Source: Candidatus Sulfurimonas marisnigri (lineage in GTDB: Bacteria; Campylobacterota; Campylobacteria; Campylobacterales; Sulfurimonadaceae). From it: a stretch of DNA of 64,000 nt. Position numbers and translations under genes: made by a program. Shown here one piece after another: positions 8,344 to 20,379 of the stretch. Each line of letters starts with the position of its first letter. The first letter of the stretch is position 1. The DNA is taken from NCBI RefSeq assembly GCF_015265475.1, contig NZ_CP054493.1, positions 2,418,001 to 2,482,000 on the forward strand. The letters are read 5' to 3'. The notes under the pieces were generated by a model. It did not search any database. It was not told the DNA's origin and worked only from the letters and a program-made list of their open reading frames with translations.

Positions 8344-9678
8344 CTAGAAAGCGTAGTTAAGTTGGAAACTGTAACTTGTTTCTGAGTGAGCCACTTTAAT
8401 ATCTTGTCCAGCAAAATTCGTAAAAGTTTGCTCATTCTCAGCAGCAAATACAGCAGCTAAATCAACAGAAATCATTTCACTTATCTTATAAGTTCCACCA
8501 ATTGTAAAGTGTGATTCAACATTCCCTGGGAAACCTAATGCATTAAATGTATTAATTGTTCCTGCTGATAATCCAGCACTGTTGTATGTAGTTTCAAGTG
8601 GATCTCCACCTGGTGAAGCACCCCATGTTACAGTTTGCTCTTTTACTGCACTATCAGCAAAAGCGTAACCACAACGAACAGCCCAGCCAGTTGTTGCATA
8701 TTCATAACCAATAGAAATTACATCCTGGTCTTCCCACTCAAAATCTTCATAACCTGCAGCATCAGACCAGTTAATATTTTTCCAATCAAGTGCAATAGTA
8801 TGCTCATTCATATTGTAACTAACACCAACACCCATTTCAGCTGGACTAGAAAGCTTATCATTAGTGTATCCGGAAGGATTAAGTTGAGTATTAACAAAAG
8901 GGCTAATTGTGCTACTCATAACACCCTTATACTCCATTTCTATCTCTGATTTATATACAGCACCAATTGTAATCCCATTAGTCTCATAAGCAAGACCTAT
9001 GTTATAACCGAATGCTAAATCATCATTTGCGCCTGAGCCATACTTAGTTCCTGGGTCAACTGCATAGCCACCAATAAGATCTCCTGAAGCATTTCTACTT
9101 GGTTGACCTGGATGTTCATAGTCAATATCTAATGAACCATATTGTATGATTGGAGTAATACCAATTGAGTAATTATCTCTTACATAAACCAAAGGAACAC
9201 CAAATTGCATAAGTTGTAAAGCTGTAACCATTTGCATATTAGAGCCACCAAGTAATACAGAAGGTGTATCACGGTAATCAACACCTAAGCCACCTGTTCC
9301 CCACATACCAACACCAGCATAAAAGTTATCATTAATTTTGCTAGCAACTGAAACAGAAGGAATAACGAACATATCAGAATCACTGTCAGCTGAACCACTA
9401 GTAAATGCTGAAACACCATCGTGTAGAGTATTAGACACTTCTACATCTGGCATAAATAATGTTCCACCAAAAGAGATTTCATTGTCTTTCTTAATTGTAG
9501 TAATTAGAGCAGGATTAGATAGGGCAGACTCTGCGCCATGACCCATACCAATACCGATTCCACCTATACCACGAGTTTTTGCACCCATACCAAGCATAGT
9601 TGAACCATTTGTTGCGAATGCCGATGTTGCACCTAAAGCTAACGCAGCTACTACTGCTAATTTAATTGTTCTTTTCAT
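8344..9678 (-). CDS. FadL/OmpP1 family outer membrane protein
   Basis: This is a FadL-type outer-membrane beta-barrel for uptake of hydrophobic compounds. The start at 9678 is preferred over an in-frame upstream codon because AGGAGAG lies six bases before it and it opens a clean signal peptide (MKRTIKLAVVAALALGATSAFA). The mature N terminus (TNGSTMLGMGAKTRGIGG) carries the family's hatch region, and ESALSNPALI is the NPA signature. The protein is 444 residues and ends in phenylalanine (QLNYAF), as barrels do. In a sulfur oxidiser the substrate might be hydrophobic sulfur or fatty acids; that is speculation. Confidence 0.85.
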   Translation of the reverse strand: MKRTIKLAVVAALALGATSAFATNGSTMLGMGAKTRGIGGIGIGMGHGAESALSNPALITTIKKDNEISFGGTLFMPDVEVSNTLHDGVSAFTSGSADSDSDMFVIPSVSVASKINDNFYAGVGMWGTGGLGVDYRDTPSVLLGGSNMQMVTALQLMQFGVPLVYVRDNYSIGITPIIQYGSLDIDYEHPGQPSRNASGDLIGGYAVDPGTKYGSGANDDLAFGYNIGLAYETNGITIGAVYKSEIEMEYKGVMSSTISPFVNTQLNPSGYTNDKLSSPAEMGVGVSYNMNEHTIALDWKNINWSDAAGYEDFEWEDQDVISIGYEYATTGWAVRCGYAFADSAVKEQTVTWGASPGGDPLETTYNSAGLSAGTINTFNALGFPGNVESHFTIGGTYKISEMISVDLAAVFAAENEQTFTNFAGQDIKVAHSETSYSFQLNYAF

Positions 9679-10152
9679 TTTCTCTCCTACGAGTAATTTT
9701 GAATACAAGCATTATAGGCAAGTAAAATTTAACTGTATCTTAAACTAGGAATGAATATTTTTAATTAAAGTAAAAACTTATTATTTAAAATTTATTTATA
9801 TAATAAATATATATAAATAAAATCATATTTATATATAAAATATTAATTTTAACTTATATAAATAAGATATTTATATGTTTGGGATAAGTTTTATGAAATT
9901 TAATACATAAACTTATTTGTGATAAAAACATTACATAGTGTAGTTTTGTAACATAATTATTACAAAAAATTTAAATAGAACTCTTAATATATCAAAACAT
10001 ATATCATTATGTAAAACAAAAACCTCTTTATTAGTTTCTTGAAGCGTAAAATCATAGTAAAAAGAGTAAGTATTAAGAAGTAAAAAATAGTTAAAGTATA
10101 AAAAGTTTAATATATTGAAGTAAATTTGATTATTGAGAAGTAAATTGATCAA
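9679..10152. other. gene-free AT-rich interval between porin promoter and 5S rRNA
   Basis: This 474-bp interval is extremely AT-rich, with runs such as TATATAAATAAAAT at 9800-9860. It must contain the minus-strand porin promoter at its left and the end of the rRNA operon transcript at its right. A weak hairpin (AAAC/GTTT) with a U-rich tail on the minus strand near 10015-10045 may terminate the rRNA transcript. The long open frame on the minus strand here has the composition of noncoding AT-rich DNA and is not called. Confidence 0.5.
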
Positions 10153-10267
10153 CTAGGCAGCGACCTACATTTCCACACCTGAAAGATGCAGTATTATCAG
10201 CGATGAGAGGCTTAGCTTCTGGGTTCGGAATGGGACCAGGCGTTTCCCTCTCTCTATAGCCACCTAG
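10153..10267 (-). rRNA. rrf: 5S ribosomal RNA
   Basis: The minus strand carries the conserved 5S core (GGGAAACGCCTGGTCCCATT, then CCGAACCCAGAAGC and GGTGTGGAAATGTAGGTCGC). The ends pair through CTAGGTGGC / GCTGCCTAG. It is the last gene of the rRNA operon, about 200 bp after 23S. The ends are estimated to a few bases. Confidence 0.93.
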
Positions 10268-10419
10268 ACAATCAAGTGTAAAGACATCTAAATGTTCTTA
10301 CATTTGACTGTTAGAGTCAATTGAGTGAGTGTTTATACTATTTCTAGTATACATTATTGTTTAAGTCAACATAATTTCTAAATAACTGTATCAGTACACG
10401 GTTCATTAAATAGTGTGTT

Positions 10420-10442
10420 TACACTAAGTAAGGTAGTGAACG
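10420..10442 (-). other. 23S rRNA processing stem, 3' arm
   Basis: The 23 bases just 3' of 23S rRNA are complementary to 13371-13393 just 5' of it (CACTACCTTACTTA with AAGTAAGGTAGTG at the core, one wobble). The complementarity continues as CAGTACAC (10391-10398) with GTGTACTG (near 13414-13421). This is the classical long-range precursor stem cut by RNase III, inferred from complementarity. Confidence 0.75.
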
Positions 10443-10467
10443 AAGTTGTGTTCTATTCAAAGAACTG

Positions 10468-13358
<2,891 letters not shown>

Positions 13359-13370
13359 TTTTCTAATTTG

Positions 13371-13393
13371 CGTTCACTACCTTACTTAATGTA
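13371..13393 (-). other. 23S rRNA processing stem, 5' arm
   Basis: This is the partner of 10420-10442: CGTTCACTACCTTACTTA lies immediately 5' of the 23S gene in the transcript and can pair with the 3' flank to loop out the whole 23S. Confidence 0.75.
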
Positions 13394-13588
13394 TCTCTAC
13401 TTTAAGTAAGTCAGTGTACTGTTGATTGTAGTTATTTAGTTAATATAATTAATAATTGAATAAATTCTTTTATCTTTTATATATGTTGACTTTGACAATA
13501 ATAATTTAATGAACGATAGACTTTGAAGTCTAATCTAAACTCTCTGTTGAGAACTTAGATTAAGCTTTTTCTATTGATAAGTGTGAAA

Positions 13589-13664
13589 TGGTGGAGAGTA
13601 GCGGGATCGAACCGCTGACCTCCTGCGTGCAAGGCAGGCGCTCTCCCAGCTGAGCTAACCCCCC
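13589..13664 (-). tRNA. tRNA-Ala (UGC anticodon)
   Basis: The 76-nt cloverleaf is complete on the minus strand: acceptor GGGGGGT pairs ACTCTCC, discriminator A with encoded CCA, D arm GCTCAGCTGGGAGAGC, anticodon stem CCTGC/GCAGG with TGC anticodon, and T arm AGCGG-TTCGATC-CCGCT. It is the only tRNA in the 16S-23S spacer; the tRNA-Ile often found beside it is absent. Confidence 0.97.
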
Positions 13665-13679
13665 ATTTCAAATGAAAAT

Positions 13680-13720
13680 AGATCACTGAAAACTAAGCAA
13701 GCAAATAAACTAATAACTAA
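13680..13720 (-). other. 16S rRNA processing stem, 3' arm
   Basis: This spacer segment is the near-perfect complement, in the transcript, of the leader segment 15568-15609; the shared core is GAAAACTAAGCAAG. Together they bracket the 16S gene and form its RNase III precursor stem. Inferred from complementarity. Confidence 0.8.
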
Positions 13721-13782
13721 CAACATCTCTCGTGAGATTTTCTTTGTATGTCAATTCAAATGAATGATTGACTTTACTCTAG

Positions 13783-15299
<1,517 letters not shown>

Positions 15300-15567
15300 A
15301 AATTATGTAAAGATCACATTGCTGTGAAATTACTGATCATTGCCCAAGAATTAAAATTCATTGGCTTTGTTGCCACTATCTATAAATAGTTAGTGGACTT
15401 TTTTCTAAAGAAACTTTTTATCTTGCGATAAAATCGGTTCCCCTAGTTTTGTATAGTATCTATTTCTATTGGGTATCTATATTGCTATAGACCAAATAGA
15501 ATAGACGGTTGTTGTTATATTAGTTATTTCTAAGTAAACTTATAGTGACTAATTAACTAATTTGTTA

Positions 15568-15609
15568 TTAGTTATCTCGTCTATTTACTTGCTTAGTTTT
15601 CAATGATCT
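15568..15609 (-). other. 16S rRNA processing stem, 5' arm
   Basis: This leader segment pairs in the transcript with 13680-13720 across the whole 16S gene. It lies about 270 nt upstream of the mature 16S 5' end. Confidence 0.8.
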
Positions 15610-15682
15610 CAAACATATTCAAAAGCTTCTACTCGAAGTCTCTCTAGGCCTTAACTTAAGGTCTCATTGTTTGTGGATGGGA

Positions 15683-15711
15683 ATTATAGGAGATTATGTA
15701 TTCAATGTCAA
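15683..15711 (-). promoter_or_regulatory. consensus sigma-70 promoter of the rRNA operon
   Basis: On the minus strand a perfect TTGACA (15706-15711) and a perfect TATAAT (15683-15688) are separated by exactly 17 bp. A/T tracts directly upstream could act as an UP element. Transcription should start near 15676. This is the only fully consensus two-box promoter I saw in the window, as expected for rRNA. Confidence 0.9.
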
Positions 15712-15914
15712 GGCTTTTTTGAAAGAATTTAAAAAGTTTTTCTTGGGTGTTTAGTTTCTATGCTTTTTTAATTTTCTTTGTTAATAAAATATAAATTACT
15801 CTATACATATTATAGGACTTATCAAGCATGTTGCTATGTATTAACTCTTTATATATAAAATTCTTATATACAATTGTATAGTATATTATTGCTATACACA
15901 AATAAAGGATAAAA

Positions 15915-16613
15915 ATGGGACTTTACGATCGTGATTATGCAAGAGGCAATGCTTCTACTTATACTACTAATACTAAGAGTGACACGCAATTAATTTCTTT
16001 TGTAAAAGAGACTTATAAATTGTTTGCTGCTTCAATGATGGCTGGTGCCGTTGGCGCTTATGTAGGGGTACCAATGGCTGGAACTATTGCAGCATATTTT
16101 TTTCCTCTATTTATTTTAGAGATTGGACTTTTAATTGGACTGCATTTTGTAAAACATAAACCAGGCATTAATCTAATGGTAATGTTTGGCTTTGTATTTA
16201 TGACAGGTCTAATGTTAGCACCTCTACTTTCTCGTACGCTTGGAATAAGTGGTGGCGGTACTATTGTTGGAAATGCTTTTGCTATGACATCAGTTATATT
16301 TGGAGCTATGAGTTTTTATGCAATTAAAACAACAAAAGATTTTTCAGGATATGGAAAACCTCTTATGATTGCTTTAGTTGTGATAATTGTTTTTTCTGTA
16401 ATAAATATGTTTATGGGCAGTCCATTGATGTCAATACTAATCTCTGGAGTTGTTGTTGTACTGTTTAGTATCTTGGTAACATATGATACTCAAAATATTA
16501 TCAAAGGTGCTTATGAAACACCTATTGATGGTGCTATTGCACTTTACTTAGATTTCTTAAATATTTTTACAGCTCTTCTTCATTTGCTTGGTATATTTAG
16601 AGGCGATGACTAA
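15915..16613 (+). CDS. Bax inhibitor-1 / YccA family membrane protein
   Basis: This is a polytopic inner-membrane protein with about seven hydrophobic segments between residues 35 and 232. The late segment ending VTYDTQNIIKGAYE and the downstream acidic residue in the last helix region match the BI-1/YccA family. In bacteria these proteins are linked to ion leak and, for YccA, to FtsH inhibition. The 232-residue length is typical. Its stop codon overlaps the start of the ThiD2 gene by 8 bp, so the two are coupled though functionally unrelated. Confidence 0.88.
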   Translation: MGLYDRDYARGNASTYTTNTKSDTQLISFVKETYKLFAASMMAGAVGAYVGVPMAGTIAAYFFPLFILEIGLLIGLHFVKHKPGINLMVMFGFVFMTGLMLAPLLSRTLGISGGGTIVGNAFAMTSVIFGAMSFYAIKTTKDFSGYGKPLMIALVVIIVFSVINMFMGSPLMSILISGVVVVLFSILVTYDTQNIIKGAYETPIDGAIALYLDFLNIFTALLHLLGIFRGDD

Positions 16614-17016
16614 TCAACTTTCGCCCGAACTATTTCGGGTGATTGATGCAAATCTAAACCGCCTCAAAGAGGGGATTAGAGTTGTTGAAGATATAATGAG
16701 ATACCGCGATAACAATAAAGAGATATCAACAAAACTAAAACTCCTAAGACACAAGTCAAAAATCAAAGAATCTATAGAATTACTTAAATATCGTGACAGC
16801 ATTAATGATGTTCAACGAGCAACTATAAAGAGTGAATTAAACCGTCCAGACATAGATAGTATTATTATTGCCAATCTAAAAAGAGCCCAAGAGTCATCGA
16901 GGGTTCTAGAAGAGTTATATAAACTTCAGAGTATTGAGTATAGTGAAAACTTTAAATATATAAGATATGAATTGTATACTATAGAGAAGGAAATTTTAAT
17001 TGAGACTTCTGAGTAA
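16606..17016 (+). CDS. ThiD2 domain protein (HMP-phosphate kinase type, thiamine synthesis)
   Basis: The 136-residue protein matches the ThiD2 domain: LFRVIDANLNRLKEGIRVVED, then RYRDN and a late NLKRAQESSRVLEEL. ThiD2 phosphorylates hydroxymethylpyrimidine phosphate and is often fused to the N terminus of ThiE. Here it stands alone with no ThiE part. The start at 16606 (ATGACTAA overlap with the preceding stop) is chosen over the earlier in-frame codon because the family begins near this point. The assignment rests on motif recognition. Confidence 0.75.
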   Translation: MTNQLSPELFRVIDANLNRLKEGIRVVEDIMRYRDNNKEISTKLKLLRHKSKIKESIELLKYRDSINDVQRATIKSELNRPDIDSIIIANLKRAQESSRVLEELYKLQSIEYSENFKYIRYELYTIEKEILIETSE

Positions 17017-17083
17017 ATAATAAATTAGATTCAAAATCAAGTTTAAGTTAATAATTTTTCAGATTGTTCTATTCCCATTTACA

Positions 17084-17138
17084 AAATATCAGCAATAGCT
17101 TTTCATTATCTTCATACCAATATATCTTGCTGATATTT
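17084..17138. repeat. 12-bp perfect inverted repeat in intergenic DNA
   Basis: AAATATCAGCAA (17084-17095) is repeated inverted as TTGCTGATATTT (17127-17138) with a 31-bp loop. It lies between thiD2 and the metallo-beta-lactamase-fold gene, which converge. It could be a terminator base, a small structured RNA or a protein-binding site; nothing decides between these. Confidence 0.5.
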
Positions 17139-17240
17139 ACTTTATAAATAAATTCAATATAAGCATTGTCAATTAACAGAAGTACGTATTTAAGAGTTTT
17201 ATTAAGATTTGTTTTCGTGAGGATTATAGTTGGAAGAGGT

Positions 17241-17266
17241 GATTTGACTTAATTAAAAGTCAAATC
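17241..17266. terminator. hairpin downstream of metallo-beta-lactamase-fold gene
   Basis: GATTTGACTT pairs with AAGTCAAATC around a short A/T loop, flanked on both sides by AGAGGT. It lies 15 bp past the stop codon of the minus-strand gene. No U tract follows, so it may be a protective or weak terminator hairpin. Confidence 0.5.
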
Positions 17267-17280
17267 AGAGGTTGAAAAAG

Positions 17281-18282
17281 TTATTCCATCATCTCAATCT
17301 CTTGATATGCAAAATCAAGATTGTTGTTGTGTAAAATATCGTACATTGCTTTTTCTTTAAATTCTGCCATTGGTACTGCCTTTTGAATATCAGCAGCATC
17401 TACATCATCTTCGATAGCTTTAGCAACTCTATCTCTCATAAATGTAAAGTAGTCTCTTGCTTCATTAACGGCTGTCTTATCTGTTATAAAACCATGTCCT
17501 GGAATTAGTGTTTCCCAACCTTTAGCATCAATCATATCAAGTGCTTTGATTTGACCAAGAACCGCACCATCACGACCTGAAGTAATACGGCCATTCATAA
17601 CCAAGTCACCAGCAAATAATACTTTTGATTTTGGCATAAAAAGAAAATAATCCTCAGCAGTGTGTGCTTTAACGCCTATTGTTATAACTTCAAAATCAAT
17701 ACCTTTTACATTAAACTTGTAGTTCTCTGTAAGTGTTCTATCAACTTTAATAATATTTGTGCCAGCAATTGCATTTTTTGGTAAAACTCTATACATTCTA
17801 GTTTTATCACCAGCTTTATACTTAGTGTTAATTACTGATGGCCCAATCAATTCTGCACCAAACTTTTGTTTATAAAAATCATTACCTAACCAATGGTCGT
17901 CATGCTCATGTGAGTTTACAACAACTTTAACTGGCAGAGCACCGGCAACTTTACTCATAGCTTCATAAGCTTGTTTAGCAAATATAAAAGATGGACCTGT
18001 ATCAAATACTACAAAACTGTCATCTGTTTTAACGTAACAGTTATTTGCCATATTACCAGCATTTTCTTTTGTTGGTGCCTCTATTGCCCCAAAGAAACAC
18101 CATACATTATCACTGACTTGCTTTGGCTTTAATTTGTAATTAAATTCATCACTTTTTACAGTCTTAGCAGTTGTCGCAGCTGCTGCAGAAGCTTCAGTTT
18201 TTGAAGAGTCTGAACAAGCTGTCATCATTGGAAGTAAAGCAATTGCAGATACTACTAATGGATTAATCATTTTTTTTATCAT
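17281..18282 (-). CDS. Metallo-beta-lactamase-fold lipoprotein (SoxH-like)
   Basis: An exported zinc hydrolase-fold protein: the lipoprotein signal ends MMTAC, and metal ligands are visible in SHEHDDH, KAHTAEDY, FAGD and PGHG. It resembles the SoxH/quinoprotein-relay-associated hydrolases found with sulfur oxidation genes, whose substrate is unknown. The start at 18282 has AAAAGG eight bases upstream; an in-frame GTG nine bases earlier lies on top of that site. It follows soxZ on the same strand but after a strong terminator hairpin, so it may have its own promoter. A second exported relative lies at 45947. Confidence 0.8.
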   Translation of the reverse strand: MIKKMINPLVVSAIALLPMMTACSDSSKTEASAAAATTAKTVKSDEFNYKLKPKQVSDNVWCFFGAIEAPTKENAGNMANNCYVKTDDSFVVFDTGPSFIFAKQAYEAMSKVAGALPVKVVVNSHEHDDHWLGNDFYKQKFGAELIGPSVINTKYKAGDKTRMYRVLPKNAIAGTNIIKVDRTLTENYKFNVKGIDFEVITIGVKAHTAEDYFLFMPKSKVLFAGDLVMNGRITSGRDGAVLGQIKALDMIDAKGWETLIPGHGFITDKTAVNEARDYFTFMRDRVAKAIEDDVDAADIQKAVPMAEFKEKAMYDILHNNNLDFAYQEIEMME

Positions 18283-18377
18283 AAGGTTCACCTTTTTTTT
18301 AGTTTATTCTAGAAAGAATATATTTAACATGTCATAAACTTATCAACAGGTTGAATATATTCTATCTTTACATATAA

Positions 18378-18412
18378 AGTTTAGATTCTGAATAAACATC
18401 AGAATCTAAACT
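18378..18412 (-). terminator. terminator of the soxCDYZ operon
   Basis: A perfect 13-bp stem, AGTTTAGATTCTG with CAGAATCTAAACT around a 9-nt loop, lies 11 bp after the soxZ stop. On the minus strand it is followed by TTTATATG. It separates soxZ from the metallo-beta-lactamase-fold gene. Confidence 0.7.
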
Positions 18413-18423
18413 AAAAGAAAATA

Positions 18424-18717
18424 CTATTTAATTTTCTTACTTGCTTTAGCAGTTTTACCTAAATTATTAACCCAGTCAATATCAATAGTATCACCTTCTT
18501 TTGCTCCAGTGAATGAAAATTGAAAATAAGGATCTTTAGATAGGAATGGTCCTGTAGACGCCTCCCATACAACTGTACCGTTTAATTTTGCAGTCATGTG
18601 AGTGATAAACTCTACATTGATTTTTTTAAGTTTTGCTTCTTCTTTACCAGCCATTGGGCTTTTAGCTAAAACTTTAACTTCTACTACGCCTTTTTTTAAC
18701 TTTGCTTTTACTTTCAT
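18424..18717 (-). CDS. soxZ: Thiosulfate-oxidising carrier complex protein SoxZ
   Basis: SoxZ pairs with SoxY in the periplasm to form the carrier on which sulfur intermediates are processed. The 97-residue all-beta protein has the SoxZ pattern: VEVKVLAKSPMAGKEE, FITHMTAKLNGTVVWEA and DPYFQFSFTGA. It has no signal peptide, as normal, since it is co-exported with SoxY. It follows soxY by 55 bp and ends the operon. Confidence 0.93.
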   Translation of the reverse strand: MKVKAKLKKGVVEVKVLAKSPMAGKEEAKLKKINVEFITHMTAKLNGTVVWEASTGPFLSKDPYFQFSFTGAKEGDTIDIDWVNNLGKTAKASKKIK

Positions 18718-18772
18718 AATTATTCCTTTTTAATTTCTATTTATTTTATTTCAATGAGCGGCGGGGGTTAAA

Positions 18773-19225
18773 TCAACCTCCACAACCACCAATAGAAACT
18801 TCTACTTTTTGTACAGCTGAGTATAATTTACCATCTCTACCTTTTGCAACAACAGTTACATTAGCAGTTTTTCTCATTTTGATTTTAGTTTTAATGTCAA
18901 AAACACCATTTTCACCTAATTCAAATACTACAACAGCAGATCTAGGATTAGCATCTTGAAATAAAGCAACAGACTCTACTGCTAATTTAGAACTAATTCC
19001 GATTGGCACAGCGCCACCATTTTCAGCTAGTTTAGGAGCTTTAATCTTGATTTTACCGTCAATCATAGGAGCTTTTCCGAATAATGCTTCAATAGCCTCT
19101 TTACTTCCGGCAGCTTCCCAAGCTTTTGGAGCAGTCGCTCTGAAATCTGTAGCACTTAAGCTAGCTGGTAATACTGATGCAGCAGCAGCTACTGCACCTA
19201 AACTTAAAAATTTTCTTCTTTGCAT
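18773..19225 (-). CDS. soxY: Thiosulfate-oxidising carrier complex protein SoxY
   Basis: SoxY carries covalently bound sulfur on a C-terminal cysteine arm. The protein ends in GGCGG with the carrier Cys148 of 150 residues. A twin-arginine signal (QRRKFLSLGAVAAAASVLP) exports the SoxYZ pair folded. It lies 42 bp after soxD and 55 bp before soxZ. No soxX, soxA or soxB is in this window, so thiosulfate loading enzymes must be elsewhere, consistent with the split sox clusters known from Sulfurimonas. Confidence 0.95.
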   Translation of the reverse strand: MQRRKFLSLGAVAAAASVLPASLSATDFRATAPKAWEAAGSKEAIEALFGKAPMIDGKIKIKAPKLAENGGAVPIGISSKLAVESVALFQDANPRSAVVVFELGENGVFDIKTKIKMRKTANVTVVAKGRDGKLYSAVQKVEVSIGGCGG

Positions 19226-19267
19226 TTTAATTCCTTTTTATAATGTTGAGCAAACCCTAGTAAGTTT

Positions 19268-20362
19268 TTACTTACTAGATTCTACCATAAATTTAACAAT
19301 ATCTTTTACTTGCTCATCAGTTAGATCCATAGCACCACCCTTAGGAGGCATCCCATTAAATCCATTGATAGCGTGACTATTGACTTTCTCCATACCTTGA
19401 GCTATAACAGCTGCCCATGCATCGTGATCGCCAACAGCTGGAGCACCCATTGCATCAGTTTTATGACAAAGTGAACAAGCAGCATCGTACATTTTTTCAG
19501 CAGCTGATTTAGAACCCGTAGAAGTCTCTACCGGTAAATCCCTTACAGTTGAATATCCAGGTACAACAGCTGTTATCTCATTTTTAATTTTCATTACAGA
19601 CTCTTTGACACAGTTAGTCATACAACGAGTACCAACCGCACCATAGTTTTTACGATCAGCAAAAAAAGCTCTTACATTTTCAATACCTTCTGGACCATTC
19701 ACATCAGGGAAAAAACCATCACGATTTGGAAGAACAACTTTCAATAGTTTTTCTTTGTCAAGAACATACTCATCATCTAATGTTTCACCATCGATTTTTA
19801 TCTCATTTGCAGCTAATAAGTAAGCAGTCATTGCATACAGTTCATTGTCTGTAAGGCTTTTTGGGTGAGCATATGGCATTGCATCACGGATGTACCACAT
19901 AAGTGTAGAAACTTGTGGCCAATATGAACCGATAGTTCTCTTTGGAGCATCTTTACCTGGACATGTTCTTTGGTTTTTCAGTGATGCTACTGTACCACCA
20001 GCAAGAGTTGGATAACCCTTACCGCCAGCACCAAACTCACCGTGACAAGAAGCACATTGTGCCTCATATAATTCATCACCCTCTTCAACAGAGCCTTCAC
20101 CATCCGGGAAACCTGTTCCATCTGGCATCATATCTCTGTCCCAAGCTGCTATCTCATTAGCAGTAGGAACTCTACCGTAGTTAAGTTTTGACATAGCTTG
20201 CGTATTGTATCTATATGCAGTTTCAACACCGTTAGCTCTAGGGTAAGTCATACCACCATCTAAAGCATCTTTTTTTCCATTGTAAACACCAGCAGTTGCA
20301 AGAGTTGATGTTAGTGCTAAGATAACACTAGTAACAATTAATTTATTATTTAATTTAAACAT
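19268..20362 (-). CDS. soxD: Sulfur dehydrogenase cytochrome subunit SoxD (diheme)
   Basis: SoxD is the cytochrome partner of SoxC in the sulfane dehydrogenase that oxidises SoxY-bound sulfane sulfur. Two heme sites are present: CASCH near residue 105 and CSLCH near residue 295, with later Met ligands in the NGMPPKGG region. A signal peptide occupies the first 24 residues (ending STLATA). The length of 364 residues fits. It starts 17 bp after the soxC stop with an AGGAGG ribosome-binding site. Confidence 0.88.
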   Translation of the reverse strand: MFKLNNKLIVTSVILALTSTLATAGVYNGKKDALDGGMTYPRANGVETAYRYNTQAMSKLNYGRVPTANEIAAWDRDMMPDGTGFPDGEGSVEEGDELYEAQCASCHGEFGAGGKGYPTLAGGTVASLKNQRTCPGKDAPKRTIGSYWPQVSTLMWYIRDAMPYAHPKSLTDNELYAMTAYLLAANEIKIDGETLDDEYVLDKEKLLKVVLPNRDGFFPDVNGPEGIENVRAFFADRKNYGAVGTRCMTNCVKESVMKIKNEITAVVPGYSTVRDLPVETSTGSKSAAEKMYDAACSLCHKTDAMGAPAVGDHDAWAAVIAQGMEKVNSHAINGFNGMPPKGGAMDLTDEQVKDIVKFMVESSK

Positions 20363-20379
20363 TTATACATCTCCTCCTA

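Larger units (their letters stand above)
15300..15914. other. gene-free interval with rRNA leader and two divergent promoters
   Basis: This 615-bp interval holds the rRNA operon leader (about 375 nt, minus strand), its promoter at 15683-15711, an A/T-rich possible UP element at 15712-15760, and on the other side the promoter region of the Bax-inhibitor-like gene. A 14-bp palindrome TATACAATTGTATA is at 15867-15880. No gene was seen. Confidence 0.6.

Noticed and set aside
9931-10152. 73-codon minus-strand frame next to 5S rRNA
   Set aside because: It is composed almost only of Asn, Phe, Leu, Tyr and Ile codons from AT-rich DNA, lacks a ribosome-binding site and abuts the 5S gene.
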